DNA from: Ferruginibacter sp.
Lineage (GTDB): Bacteria; Bacteroidota; Bacteroidia; Chitinophagales; Chitinophagaceae
Length of the DNA: 64,000 bases
Assembly (NCBI GenBank): GCA_019638485.1
Contig: JAHBTP010000001.1
Span: 558,001 to 622,000, forward strand
Reading direction: 5' to 3'
Below the pieces are notes generated by a model. That model made no database searches. It was not told the DNA's origin and was given only the letters and a program-made list of their open reading frames with translations. Below, one piece after another: positions 21,101 through 31,221 of the stretch. Position numbers and translations under genes: made by a program. Positions within the stretch are counted from its first letter, which is position 1. Each line of letters begins with the position of its first letter.

Positions 21101-22320
21101 ATAAATGGGATGATATAAATAATACAAAATCAACGGCTATAACCAATAAAAAAGGTTATATGGCTATGGTTCGTGGAGATCGCTCAGTTACTACTTATTA
21201 TGCTCCTGCCAATGCAACAGTAATCAGGGCTACAGGATCTTTGTATTATGGCAGTGCTGGCCAGCAGGCACCGACTTCTACTATAACTGCCGGTCAATTT
21301 GAGTCAGTAGCTAACCCTTACGCATGTACGATAGATTTTGATTTGCTTTTACGTAACGGTGGAGCTGATAAAACTTTTTATGTGTGGGACCCCTTGCTAA
21401 CCGGATATTATGGCTTGGGCGGTTTCCAAACCATTAGTGGAGCCTTAGGATATTTGCCCACACCGGGAGGCACATCTAATTATCCAACCGGAGTACCGGT
21501 GAGCACCATTCAAAGTGGTCAGGCCGTTTTAATGCACGCTACAGGAAGTAATGGAGGTGTAGTATTTACTGAGGGAGCTAAAGTAACTTCATCAAATAAT
21601 GTATTTCGTACACCCTTACACGTTAGTTTGTTACAAGCGCAATTATTTAGGCAAGACGGTACACTGGCTGATGGGAATTACACAGGATTCGACAATAGTT
21701 TTTCAAATCAATATGACGGCCAGGATGCTATTAAAATTCCACATAGCACTGAAAATTTTGATATTGCAGCCCATAGTAAGCGATTGTCTGTTATGACTCG
21801 CCGACCGGTACACAGAGGAGATACCCTCTTTTATTATTTGGCAAACCTTGCACCTCAAACCTATTCTGTACAGTTTAATCCTATAAATTTTGAAGGACGG
21901 GAAGATGCCTGGCTAATGGATAGATTTACCGGTGCTATTGTTAAAATAAGCAGAACGGAAACCACAATTTATACCATGCAGGTTAGTACAATTCCGGCTT
22001 CCAAACAGCCCGGTAGATTATATATTGTTTTTGGCCAATTTAAGCAACCCACCCAAGATATTATTCCCGGTATTTCGGTTTTTCCAAACCCTATTTTTAC
22101 CACCAGACTTGGGGTTAAACTGCACCAAGTTCCTGCAGGCCTGTATAAAGTAGCCTTGTTTCAATTAAGCGGGAATAAACTATGGGAAAAGGACATATAT
22201 ATAAGTAACAGAGAGTCAAATATATCTACGATTTTGCCATACAAACCGGTACCCGGATTATATTTTATTCAAGTTTATAATCGTCTTCAAAGCTGGCGAG
22301 AAAGAGTGGTAGTTCAATAA
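18115..22320 (+). CDS. Giant T9SS-secreted protein (1401 residues)
   Basis: The frame extends back to a TTG at 18004. I chose the ATG at 18115 because the signal peptide (hydrophobic VIVLLLGVLLSLSY, cleavage near SAQ) begins shortly after it and a promoter lies between the two candidates. An N-terminal jelly-roll-like domain (about residues 35-265) is followed by an FN3-like region, a G8-like beta-rich region starting near residue 402, and the VERYI...KSWQLLAVP block from about residue 915. It ends in a type A sorting domain starting VFPNPI. It is the shortest of the five giants, and unlike the other four it has no FN3-like VERS segment between the shared block and the sorting domain. Presumed surface or matrix protein. 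Confidence 0.87.
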   Translation: MAYFYHKRGFRRASVIVLLLGVLLSLSYNNVSAQVSLTNASPNAFIDFSNATLSDAGSNPSSAFQGKGFEPNTTTAGRLNSNAWAVQGFSDGALAFGGTAISPPANDHARGAVAAAQSTGGIYAFTGAPHSVANPALMVQPATNDFTPGSITLRIQNNGSSPITQFEISYDLFVRNDQERASSFNFSWSTNNSTYNTVSALDYTSIEASDGLGWVQVGTSPSRLTIIGSQNIAPGAFFYIRWTSNEVSGTGARDEFGLDNINVKATYGAPCTPPSYSASSISFSNVLPGQMDVNFRRGNGAGGLLVVAVANATLSVPPVNGVVYSASNNFGYGDAIGNGYVVYNSNAITPGSPGAVGSFSLYSLNPSTTYNLYFFEFNVVSNPCYQLTPVLGTRITPSLTQSAAGYFQSKIINGNWNNANTWEWSATGVAPWLSCEMRPTSAASGILIRPAHTVTLTTNESGAMLTIDVGGILSGVSTGGGYTLNIADKTGDDIIVNGTLELFGNPPSLASGANAIINSGGKVLAKNNLGAAASDDFARLTTVKFFTNAVFEWNTFFGFETAGQTYFNPASTEIPVFRVSTNISVGAGTPTIINGVLDVMANLTWNSAGVKTFRNGITGTGTLNQAVGCGAFAITGTSAFGGYILSGSGPINLNTSTGMQINGNAFGNLGSNKTVNNGIFKILSNGYLNTDIYTVFGTTDFQVLPNGILGIGSPVGITTGAAGNIQTTTRTMDIGGSYRYTGYANQVTGNLLPATVGQLQLQPVTSGIIISLSQPLTISNNLVLAYSTPVVTHGILNINGTDLIINSSISNAGNTGSLTGNSTSHLTMGGTASQTLIFSPSSSLGLLTLNKPSGTATINNTQGGLFIYEGIYFNPSHGGGINFNNQPITLKSGYSHTAYFSTMYGTITNATRFTVERYIPAGVDHAKSWQLLAVPLNTTQTINQAWQDTATSANQDRYPGFGIQIASDVPDGSYTLGFDALANIGATVKTYNPITDKWDDINNTKSTAITNKKGYMAMVRGDRSVTTYYAPANATVIRATGSLYYGSAGQQAPTSTITAGQFESVANPYACTIDFDLLLRNGGADKTFYVWDPLLTGYYGLGGFQTISGALGYLPTPGGTSNYPTGVPVSTIQSGQAVLMHATGSNGGVVFTEGAKVTSSNNVFRTPLHVSLLQAQLFRQDGTLADGNYTGFDNSFSNQYDGQDAIKIPHSTENFDIAAHSKRLSVMTRRPVHRGDTLFYYLANLAPQTYSVQFNPINFEGREDAWLMDRFTGAIVKISRTETTIYTMQVSTIPASKQPGRLYIVFGQFKQPTQDIIPGISVFPNPIFTTRLGVKLHQVPAGLYKVALFQLSGNKLWEKDIYISNRESNISTILPYKPVPGLYFIQVYNRLQSWRERVVVQ

Positions 22321-22460
22321 TTCAAATTTTCGCCTTTATACTATGTATTTTTACGTAAAATCATTACCTTTAGCACCAATTTTTCTTTTTTTTAAAAACA
22401 GTAACGGCTTACCAAAACTCCTAACCAAAAACTAAAATTTTTATTTTAATTAAAAAGGGT

Positions 22461-25400
22461 ATGACGCAAGTAAGGGCTGTATTACAATGGCTAATAAGCT
22501 TAGGTAATAAGCCGTTAATGCTTTTGGTTGGTCTTTTCACTTCATCGCTGTTATTTGCACAGGGGCCTACAATCTCTTATACACCATTACCAAACAGTTG
22601 TCTTCAAAATACACCTCAAACATTAACAGCTACAATTACTGATGCTGCTGGCGTACCTCTTTCCGGAGCCGGAGTACCCACCTTGTATTGGCGTCGAAAT
22701 TTTGGCCCATATAATGCTGTATCGGGTACGAGTATAGGTGGAGACCAATACACATTTACATTTGGCGGTGACATTTCCGGAACGGTGATATCTTATTATA
22801 TAGCAGCTCAAAATAATTTAAATGAAGTAAGTGTTATGCCATCGGTAGGTGCGTCAGGACTTACCGCTAACCCGCCTGCTGCAGCTACCCCACCTGATTT
22901 TCCGAGTCAGTTTATTATTCAAAATACCATGTCGGGGGTATATACCATTGGGATTGGAGGTTTATATAGCTTTCTTACTATTACCGATGCTGTTAATGCC
23001 TACAATAATTCATGTCTTGCCGGTAATATTACCTTCTTACTTCAGGATAATGATTATAACGCCAGTAGGGGTGAAATTTTTCCCATAACTATTTTCAATC
23101 CCGGTGCTAATGCAGCACGCAAACTAACCATCAGGCCTAATCCCGGAAAGGCTAATGTAAATATTGTGGGTTCCAGTAATGATGCAATTTTTAGACTTTT
23201 TGGTGCTGATTTTGTAACTATCGAAGGGCGGGCTTCAGCAGATCCTGCAAACAGAGCGCGAAATATAACCATCCAAAACAAAAGTAATAATTCCGCATCT
23301 TCCGTAATTTGGATAAGTAGTAATGGCACTTCTAATCCGGCTACTTATAATACCATATCACACTGCAAAATTATAGGTAATGGAACAGATAGTACGTATG
23401 CGGGTATTGCCATGAGTGGCCCGGCAAGTACTACATCATCAGCTGAAACCTACAACAACAATAATGACTTTTACAGTAACCAAATTTCAAAAGTCCAGGT
23501 TGGTATTTCAATGTTCGGAGAATCTTTTGCCGGCGATGAAGGGAATAAAATTAGAAACAATCAAATTGGGTTTAACACAGGCCTGGATTCGATTGGATTT
23601 AGAGGGATCTTTGCCGATAACCAACGCATATTACAGATTGACAGCAATTGGATAAGAAATGTAAAAAACGGATCAAGAACTCAGCCTGAAATGGAACCCA
23701 CAGCCGGTATTTATATTACCGGAATAAGTACTCAAACAACCATTCAAAATAATACCATACAGGATATTCGTGATTATACTCCGGGTGGATTTCCCGTTTT
23801 TGGAATTGGAATTAATACGTCTTCAACAAATTCAAATTTGCGTATCCAGAATAATTTTATTTTAAACCTTACCAGTACCTGTAGTGCTGATGACCCCATG
23901 CGAAGTATGCATGGTATTGCGATATTAGATGGAGGAAATATAAAAATATACTACAACTCAGTAAGCTTACAAGGTGTTAATCCGGCATTTCCGGCAGGGG
24001 TATATCCATTCATTACCTCAGCATTGTTTACCGGTCCAAATATTATTACTCCGGCTTCGTTGGATGTGCGAAACAATATTTTTCATAACCGCCTTAGTGT
24101 AAATAGTTTTAGGTATGGCTTGTATTGTAGTACCAATGCGCTAATATTTAATAATATAAATTACAATGATTATTGGGCCATCACCGGATTGGGCTATATG
24201 GGTGGAACACGTAATAATATTGCGATTTGGCAATTAGCTACGGGGCAAGATGTTAATTCTGTAGCAGTAGATCCAAAGTTTATTTCTGCCACTTCTAATC
24301 TTCACCTGCAGGATATTACGCCATTGAATAATATTGCACAAAATGTAGGGGTTAGTACAGATATAGATTTTCAAACTCGAAATTTATTATCTCCCGATAT
24401 TGGTGCTGATGAAATTAATCCTCCGGATTGTACTGATAATTTAGGTGGCACTGTTACTGCAAACGTTACTCAAATATGTCGTACGGGTTCTCCCATTTTA
24501 TTTGCTTCAGGATTTTCTTATGGTACGGGAATTAATTATCAATGGCAACGGTCATCAGATGGTATAACTTTTACAAATTTGGCAGGTGAGAAGAATCCAA
24601 CTACTGCCACCCCACCAGTAATTTCTGCCACTACCTATTATCGCTTGCAGGTAAGTTGTAAAACCGGGCCCTATGGCTATTCCAATGTTAAAATAGTTCC
24701 GGTTAACAGCCCTCAAGTATTAAGCAGTACCACTGTTGCCACAAGGTGTGGAGTGGGTAAGGTAAGTTTAGCGGCTACAGGCTCTCCCGGCACTACCTTA
24801 CGTTGGTATGATGTACCTGTAAATGGTGAAATTATGGGTACAGGAGGTACCTTCCTTACTCCGAATGTTTATGAAAATGATTCTTTTTATGTTGAAGCAA
24901 ATATTGGTGGTGTAAACACCCAGGTAGGACCTGTTTCTCCCTCAACGCATGGCGGAACCATAGGTTACGGACTAACATCATGGGAAACGTATTTTAATAT
25001 TCTTGTACCTACCAAATTACTTTCAGTTGATATATACCCAAAAGCAGCGGGCCAAAATTCTAATTTGGTAATTTATGCACCGGATTCATCGGTTTTGTTT
25101 TCCTATAATTATACTACCGTTGTTGGAGGAGGAGCAACTGCCCAAACTATTCCCATCAACCTTTCATTAGATCCCGGTGAAGGATACTTTATTTGGAGTA
25201 CCGGATATGAAGATTTTCCTACTGATGGTTTAAGTAGGAATAATACGGGAACTAATTATCCATATACATCACCGGAAGCGGTAATTACTGGTAACGGTTT
25301 CCTGCCTCAATACTATATGTATTATTATCGCTGGCGGTTTTCAAGTGGTTGTCAATCTACTCCTCGAAAACTGGTTAAAGTGAACCTTAATCCGCCGCCT

Positions 25401-28400
25401 GCTGTTACCATTACTGCTACAGACTCTACAGTTTGTGCTAATTCACCTACTACATTGCAGGTAACGAGTGCTAATCCTAATTATATTTATTCGTGGCAAC
25501 CTGGCGGATTAGTAGGGCCAACAGTAAGTGTAACCCCTACCGGTTATATGTATTATAAAGTGCTTGCCAATGATGGAAACTGTGCTATTGCAGATTCTAT
25601 TGAAATTAAAATGAAGGCACAGCCCGAACCGGTTATCAGCACACCGGTTACTTTAACACAATGTGGAAATGATATTCCTTCAGTTTTGAGTGTTACGGGA
25701 GGTTCAGTAAATGGAGATATTTTGCTAAGTGAAGGCTTTAATGGAGCCTCTTTGCCTGTAGGTTGGCTAAAGGCGCAGGATTTCTCACAATCTGCATTTA
25801 ATTTAAAGCCTGATGATTTCCGTTATCAAGGTTATACATTTCATTCAAACGATCTTACCCAGTTTCTGTTTTCTACAATTTGGACAACAGCATCAAATTC
25901 TATTATTAGAACACCAAAAATAAATGCTTTAGGTTATTCGAAACTGACCCTTACCTTTTGGCATCACTTCTATTATTTTAGCAGAGATTCCGTTTTTGTT
26001 CAGGTGATGGATTCACCAACCCCACCTGTGGGTACCTCAGATGTAGGTTGGACCAATGTGGCTGTGTTTAATCAAACTCAGGGAACATCCATAGCTTGGA
26101 AAAAAGCAACCATTAATCTTGACGCATGGGCTGGAAATGCCAATTTATATATCCGAATTAAATTTAAAGGAAATGCAGGAGGCTTTTGGTATGCATTGGA
26201 TAATGTATTATTAACCGGTAATGATGCGCCTCCTATGTACACCTGGACACCTTCCACCGGATTGTTTTCAGATGCCGCCGGTTCCATTCCGTATTTAGGA
26301 GAAGATATTAATACGGTTTATGCAAGCCCGGATACCACAGTTGAATATGTAGTTACGTCAACAGGCCCTAATGGTTGCCGTTCATTTGATACCACAAAAA
26401 TTAATGTACGGATGGTAGGCGGTGTAATGAGTGGTGATAATACCATTTGTGCGGGAGGGGTGGCAAATCTTAGTGTAAACTTTACAGGTACTCCTCCTTA
26501 TTCATTTACTTATACAGACGGAGTAACTCCGGCTACCATAACCGGAATTTTAACCAATCCCTATGTCTTTCCGGTAATGCCAACAGCAAATACGGTATAT
26601 ACGCTTACCTCGGTTTCTGACTCTTATTGCACCGCAAACCCGATATATGTAACAGGAACCGCTACAGTTAACCTCACAAGTATTGGTGTGTCCTCATGGC
26701 TGGGAAATTCGTCTGATTGGTTTGATCAAGCTAATTGGTGTGGATTGGTTCCTGATGCAACTATTAATGCCATTGTGCCTGCAGGGTTATCTAATTATCC
26801 AACCATATCAAGTGGGGTAGCTCATTGTAAAAATTTGAATATATCGCCGGGAGGAATGTTATCAATTTCTTCTACAGGGAAGTTGGAAATTTCCGGTAGT
26901 ACCAATAATGAAGGAGTATTAACAAATAATGGTGAGATTTTAATTACAGGATCAGGGATTCAAACTTTTCCCGGATTTAATGGTACAGTGAATGCGATGA
27001 ATGTTTTGGAGATTAATAATTCCGGCACTGGTGTCTTAATTGATAAAGAACTTCGAATAACCGGGATGTTTAAGCCTACCAGAGGAATTATTGCACTTCA
27101 AGATACCGTAACTATTGCGTCTGATGCAGCAGGTACTGCAAGTATTGGAATAGTTGGAAATGATGTACAATTCATTTACGCAGCAGGGTTGGGAAAATTT
27201 GTGGTAGAACGTTATATCCCTAACCATGATAAAGCCTGGCAATTATTATCTGCTGCTACATTTGGACAAACGATGAAAGAGGCCTGGCAGGAAGGGGCGG
27301 TAATGCCACTCGATAATCCTCATCCCGGTTATGGTACCATTATGACCAGCATTAATGCCAGTGCCTTAGTGGATGGTTTTGATATTTATACGCCATTGGG
27401 AAGTACTTTAAATACGTATGATCCGGTTACTAATACCTGGCAGGGAGTACCCAATACACACACCTGGCAGGTTTCCAATACACAGGGTTATATGATTTTT
27501 GTGCGTGGAGATAGAAGTGTGCAAACATACAATGCTCCTGCTACTGCAGTTACTTTACGTACCATTGGCGAAATATATTATCCGGTAAATCCACCGGCTC
27601 CTACTGCGGTACCGGTAGGTAAGTTTCAAAGCATTGGAAATCCGTATGCATCTGCAGTTGATTTTATTAATGTGAGAAGTGCATCGCCCGGGGTAGATAA
27701 TAAATTTTATGTTTGGGATCCTTCCTTACCCGGAAATAATAATTATGGAAGATATCAAACGGTAAGCTCAGTAAATGGGTATAGGCCATTGCCGGGAAGC
27801 GCTTTGTATCCGAGTACAGTACCTATGACCCAAATCCAAAGCGGACAGGCATTTATGGTTTACTCAACCGTTGGAGGTTCGGTTAGTTTTAATGAGAATC
27901 AAAAAATAGCCGGTAGTAATCAGGTGTTTAGAGAATCTGTGCCGGCTAATAGACAGTTTTTATATGCTTCATTATTTACAGGTGATATGCTTAGTGATGG
28001 GAATGTGGTGGCTTTAGATGATGAATTCACAAATTCTTTTGATGCTGATGATGCCACAAAATTGCCCAACCCGGGTAAGAACTTCGGTATTATGGCCAAT
28101 GGGAAGTTATTGGCAGTTAATGCGCGCAAGAATGTAATTTCTACAGATACGGTATTTTATAATTTAACCGGTGTTTCTGCAGGAGTGTATGCATTTGTAT
28201 TTTCTCCTCAAAATATGGATGGAACAATGGAAGCGTGGCTGGTGGATCGGTTTACTAATAATATGACTACGGTTAGCTTACTCGATTCTACTCGCATATC
28301 CTTTACCGTTAGTAATGCAACCGGCTCAAAAGCAGCTAATCGCTTTTATTTGGTATTCCGTAAAATCAATAAATGGATTGATGTGGTGGCTATGCCTGCA

Positions 28401-28907
28401 GATTGGGTGACGGTTAAATTGCAATGGCTGTTGTATCATGCGCAGCAGCAAGGTATTTTTAGTGTACAGCGCTCGTTAGACAAAGTAAACTGGAATACTA
28501 TTGGAACAGTTCCTGCAGATGGTACTCATGGAACATCTAATTATGAATTTGTTGATGACAAGGCCAAAGAAGGCAATAATTTCTACCGTATAATATGGAC
28601 ATCTTCAAATGGTGAAGAGAAAACTAAAACTGTAATGGTAGATTTCACCTTGCCAACTAAGGTGAGTGTTTATCCTAATCCGGTAACCGGTAATTCGGTG
28701 GTATTAAAAACAGAACATCTTTCACCCGGTAAATATCATTTGGATATTATTGCTTCAGATGGGAAAGTGGTATATGCTAAAACCATTGTGCATAATAATG
28801 AAATGAACCATCCGCTTTCATTACCTAAAGCCTTACCTGCGGGTATGTATGTAGTGTCTCTTCAAAATGAAAATGGGAAGTATAGGATGAAACTGGTTGT
28901 GGAATAA
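22461..28907 (+). CDS. Giant T9SS-secreted beta-helix/Ig protein (2148 residues)
   Basis: The signal peptide ends near LLFAQ. A ~100-residue N-terminal beta domain precedes a parallel beta-helix (about residues 155-655) that closes with DIDFQTRNL...PDIGADE. Ig-like domains follow, including an Ig_7-like unit (RCGVGKVSLAATG...RWYDVP) near residue 760, a jelly-roll segment near 1090-1250, another Ig unit, the shared C-terminal block from about residue 1410, an FN3-like segment, and a type A sorting domain starting VYPNPV. The order of domains after the beta-helix closely parallels the first half of the 31222-41232 gene, so the two are probably paralogues. It starts 140 bp after the previous gene, on the same strand. 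Confidence 0.9.
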   Translation: MTQVRAVLQWLISLGNKPLMLLVGLFTSSLLFAQGPTISYTPLPNSCLQNTPQTLTATITDAAGVPLSGAGVPTLYWRRNFGPYNAVSGTSIGGDQYTFTFGGDISGTVISYYIAAQNNLNEVSVMPSVGASGLTANPPAAATPPDFPSQFIIQNTMSGVYTIGIGGLYSFLTITDAVNAYNNSCLAGNITFLLQDNDYNASRGEIFPITIFNPGANAARKLTIRPNPGKANVNIVGSSNDAIFRLFGADFVTIEGRASADPANRARNITIQNKSNNSASSVIWISSNGTSNPATYNTISHCKIIGNGTDSTYAGIAMSGPASTTSSAETYNNNNDFYSNQISKVQVGISMFGESFAGDEGNKIRNNQIGFNTGLDSIGFRGIFADNQRILQIDSNWIRNVKNGSRTQPEMEPTAGIYITGISTQTTIQNNTIQDIRDYTPGGFPVFGIGINTSSTNSNLRIQNNFILNLTSTCSADDPMRSMHGIAILDGGNIKIYYNSVSLQGVNPAFPAGVYPFITSALFTGPNIITPASLDVRNNIFHNRLSVNSFRYGLYCSTNALIFNNINYNDYWAITGLGYMGGTRNNIAIWQLATGQDVNSVAVDPKFISATSNLHLQDITPLNNIAQNVGVSTDIDFQTRNLLSPDIGADEINPPDCTDNLGGTVTANVTQICRTGSPILFASGFSYGTGINYQWQRSSDGITFTNLAGEKNPTTATPPVISATTYYRLQVSCKTGPYGYSNVKIVPVNSPQVLSSTTVATRCGVGKVSLAATGSPGTTLRWYDVPVNGEIMGTGGTFLTPNVYENDSFYVEANIGGVNTQVGPVSPSTHGGTIGYGLTSWETYFNILVPTKLLSVDIYPKAAGQNSNLVIYAPDSSVLFSYNYTTVVGGGATAQTIPINLSLDPGEGYFIWSTGYEDFPTDGLSRNNTGTNYPYTSPEAVITGNGFLPQYYMYYYRWRFSSGCQSTPRKLVKVNLNPPPAVTITATDSTVCANSPTTLQVTSANPNYIYSWQPGGLVGPTVSVTPTGYMYYKVLANDGNCAIADSIEIKMKAQPEPVISTPVTLTQCGNDIPSVLSVTGGSVNGDILLSEGFNGASLPVGWLKAQDFSQSAFNLKPDDFRYQGYTFHSNDLTQFLFSTIWTTASNSIIRTPKINALGYSKLTLTFWHHFYYFSRDSVFVQVMDSPTPPVGTSDVGWTNVAVFNQTQGTSIAWKKATINLDAWAGNANLYIRIKFKGNAGGFWYALDNVLLTGNDAPPMYTWTPSTGLFSDAAGSIPYLGEDINTVYASPDTTVEYVVTSTGPNGCRSFDTTKINVRMVGGVMSGDNTICAGGVANLSVNFTGTPPYSFTYTDGVTPATITGILTNPYVFPVMPTANTVYTLTSVSDSYCTANPIYVTGTATVNLTSIGVSSWLGNSSDWFDQANWCGLVPDATINAIVPAGLSNYPTISSGVAHCKNLNISPGGMLSISSTGKLEISGSTNNEGVLTNNGEILITGSGIQTFPGFNGTVNAMNVLEINNSGTGVLIDKELRITGMFKPTRGIIALQDTVTIASDAAGTASIGIVGNDVQFIYAAGLGKFVVERYIPNHDKAWQLLSAATFGQTMKEAWQEGAVMPLDNPHPGYGTIMTSINASALVDGFDIYTPLGSTLNTYDPVTNTWQGVPNTHTWQVSNTQGYMIFVRGDRSVQTYNAPATAVTLRTIGEIYYPVNPPAPTAVPVGKFQSIGNPYASAVDFINVRSASPGVDNKFYVWDPSLPGNNNYGRYQTVSSVNGYRPLPGSALYPSTVPMTQIQSGQAFMVYSTVGGSVSFNENQKIAGSNQVFRESVPANRQFLYASLFTGDMLSDGNVVALDDEFTNSFDADDATKLPNPGKNFGIMANGKLLAVNARKNVISTDTVFYNLTGVSAGVYAFVFSPQNMDGTMEAWLVDRFTNNMTTVSLLDSTRISFTVSNATGSKAANRFYLVFRKINKWIDVVAMPADWVTVKLQWLLYHAQQQGIFSVQRSLDKVNWNTIGTVPADGTHGTSNYEFVDDKAKEGNNFYRIIWTSSNGEEKTKTVMVDFTLPTKVSVYPNPVTGNSVVLKTEHLSPGKYHLDIIASDGKVVYAKTIVHNNEMNHPLSLPKALPAGMYVVSLQNENGKYRMKLVVE

Positions 28908-28971
28908 CCGGGAAGTTAAATAATCATTTTATTTATTTTAGTAATAGAAAATTTGCTTCGTTTGTGCATAA

Positions 28972-29240
28972 CCGTTATGCTCCATAAATACCGAATTTGA
29001 GGTATTGTTTCGTGTTTGAAATAATCCGAACTTTGAATTGGGGTGGGGGCGCAGCCCCCCGTTTATAAGGGGTATAGTGCCCCATAAAGTACCGAGCTGA
29101 GGCATTGCTCCATGTTTCAATAAATGCGAATTTTGCTTAGGGAGGGAAACACCAGTCCTCCATCTGTTTGTGGTGATGGTGCCCACAATATCCACCCCTG
29201 AGGTATTTTCCCATATTTCAAATAAAACAAACTTTGAATT
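28972..29240. repeat. Right repeat block, first part (inverted family copies)
   Basis: Begins with the exact 64-bp inverted counterpart of 9029-9092 (28972-29035), followed by a GC-rich hairpin (GGGGGCGCAGCCCCC, from 29043) and at least two further degenerate units around 29080-29240. All are in the opposite orientation to the left block. Confidence 0.88.
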
Positions 29241-29421
29241 GGTTCCGTGGAACATTTTTTAAAAAATCCAATTCATCCTTCCTTCCAAAGTACTCCCAAA
29301 TACTCCTTGAAAAGGGTTATATATATTTCCCTCAACTCGGTTTTAGATTGATGACGTATAAAAAAATTTTTGAGCGGAGCGAAGAAAAAATTTAATTACC
29401 CCTCGGAACTTAGATTTTTTG

Positions 29422-29565
29422 GTTTCTTTCTTTGGGTAAAGGCAAAGGAATAAGCAACGCAAATTAGGTCTGCACTACCAAGATTTAAATGTTGTTCTAA
29501 GAGACACGTCTGCTAACTACAAACCAAATGATTAATAAAAGCAGGTACTGTTATTATTAACACTT
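29422..29565. repeat. ~144-bp inverted counterpart of 9144-9287
   Basis: Gapless alignment to the reverse complement of 9144-9287, with about nine or ten mismatches by eye. It opens the second, collinear part of the right block. Confidence 0.88.
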
Positions 29566-29603
29566 AAATGAAGAAGCAAGTTTCTTAATAGATTAATTCA
29601 CTT

Positions 29604-29910
29604 CGTTTGTGCATAACCGTTATGCTCTATAAATCCCGAATTTGGGGTATTGTTTCGTATTCAAAACAATCCGAACTTTGAATTGGGGTGGGGGCGCAGC
29701 CCCCCGTCCATAAGGGGTATAGTGCCCCATAAAGTACCGAGTTGAGGTATTGTTTTGTATTTTCAAAAATTCGAACTTTGCACCGGGGTGGGAAACGCAG
29801 TTTCCCCTTTTTTGAAATGGTACCCACTAAGTACCATTATGAGGTATTGTTCCGCATCCCTAATTTTCATATCTTTATATCGGGTCAGCGGGATACCAGC
29901 CCGGGAAATA
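29604..29910. repeat. Right repeat block, second part, collinear inverted copy of 8610-9092
   Basis: Contains a diverged copy of the 64-bp unit (about 29610-29675), a GC hairpin near 29690, a unit near 29735-29780, and a segment (29783-29910) matching the reverse complement of about 8610-8720, including a shared GGGTCAGCGGGATACC stretch. Together with 29422-29565 it reproduces the left block in mirror order. Confidence 0.85.
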
Positions 29911-29959
29911 TTTACTCTCAAGCCCATGTCAATATTTCCCCTCCCCCCAAAAAAAATCA

Positions 29960-31221
29960 CTTACCTTCTATCCCCTTTATCACATGCTCACCCCGACTAT
30001 TATCGGTAAGGCATTGACGATGTTTCTGTATTCTGTTTCCCGGTAATCCGATGCTGCTGATTTAATAAGCAAAAGAGCGTTGTTTATTCTGTTGCCCACA
30101 TTAATTAGCCTGCGAAAACTTATACTGAACAATGAACAAAAGCTGTTCATACCTTCATCGCCCCGCTATATTGCCAAAGCACCTGTTGGCAGAGGAGCAT
30201 CATTAGTAGGGTTGAACCAAAACTTCCATTGGAATGGGTTTTTGCAAATGAAACGTCTAATCATTTTTTAACAGATGTTTTCGTTTCCGATTCAATATTT
30301 CACTTGCATTGCCTTTTTGTCTAATTATTAACCGGAGGTCTGTTAGTATCTTCCCCAGTGGCTCCATTCTGAATAAAATAGCGCAAATGAGGTTAGTCAA
30401 GTTTATTAAGAAAATATTCATTCACATATTTTTTAATTAACAAACTCAATATTTTATGGTAGTCACTATTAAGGATACCTCTTTTTACAACAAACAATGT
30501 TATAAGTCAAAGCATCGCTTTTTCGTAATCTCTCTTTTCATTTATAGGTTTAATATTCATCTCAAATTGTTTTTACGTTTTTCTTTTTATGTTCAAAATT
30601 TTTCCTGATGAACAGAATCTAAACCATTAAATAATCAAACTTCATTTTTCAAGAAGCAGGTAGGTATTCCTTGTTATATCAGGTAAAATCCTGCCGTTTT
30701 CAAAATGCTGGTGTTTGGATTTTCACCTTTTCCTTCCTGATTCTTCAAATATCTTAATATACACCCAAAATTTAATTTATTATCCAGGTTTCTATAAAGC
30801 GATACTTGAAAAGAACCGGGGGGAGCAATTGCCTCTTTTTTACCCCATAAACAGCCTCGACTTTTAGTGAAATTACCCCGACTTTCTCTCATTTCCACCT
30901 TTTTGCCCCCTTTAGGACGTTTATTCAATTAACTCTCTTTTTGGGCTTATAACAAATTATCCACATTTATTTTTGAGCTGCTGATTTTCAATTAAAAAAT
31001 AACGGTAAAAAGGACAGTTTTAATTAAAAAGAGGTAAATTTATGGCGCCTTTTGAAAGCCTTTTTAAAAATATCCAATTCCCACGAAAATTAGCCCATCC
31101 CTTTATCCGCAAAAAATCAAGCATTTTGCTAGTGGCTGTGCTGTGTTTTAGTTTGTTTTAACACTAACGTTGATGACTAACCTATATATTAATTGTGAAT
31201 TATTTTTTTAATTGTAATAGC
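29960..31221. other. Long AT-rich intergenic stretch without a recognisable gene
   Basis: I see no gene, RNA or terminator here. Short open frames (for example on the minus strand near 30674-30928) lack recognisable motifs and look like chance. One perfect DnaA-box-like nonamer (TTATCCACA, 30957-30965) stands alone. The last part is the leader of the next giant gene. Confidence 0.6.

Noticed and set aside
30674..30928. Minus-strand open frame of 84 codons
   Set aside because: No motif, no helpful context and a composition rich in Gly, Lys and Arg; a chance frame in AT-rich intergenic DNA is more likely.
30957..30965. DnaA-box nonamer as sign of a replication origin
   Set aside because: Only single matches exist (also 18012-18020 on the other strand), far apart, with no cluster, no dnaA or dnaN and no AT-rich unwinding element.
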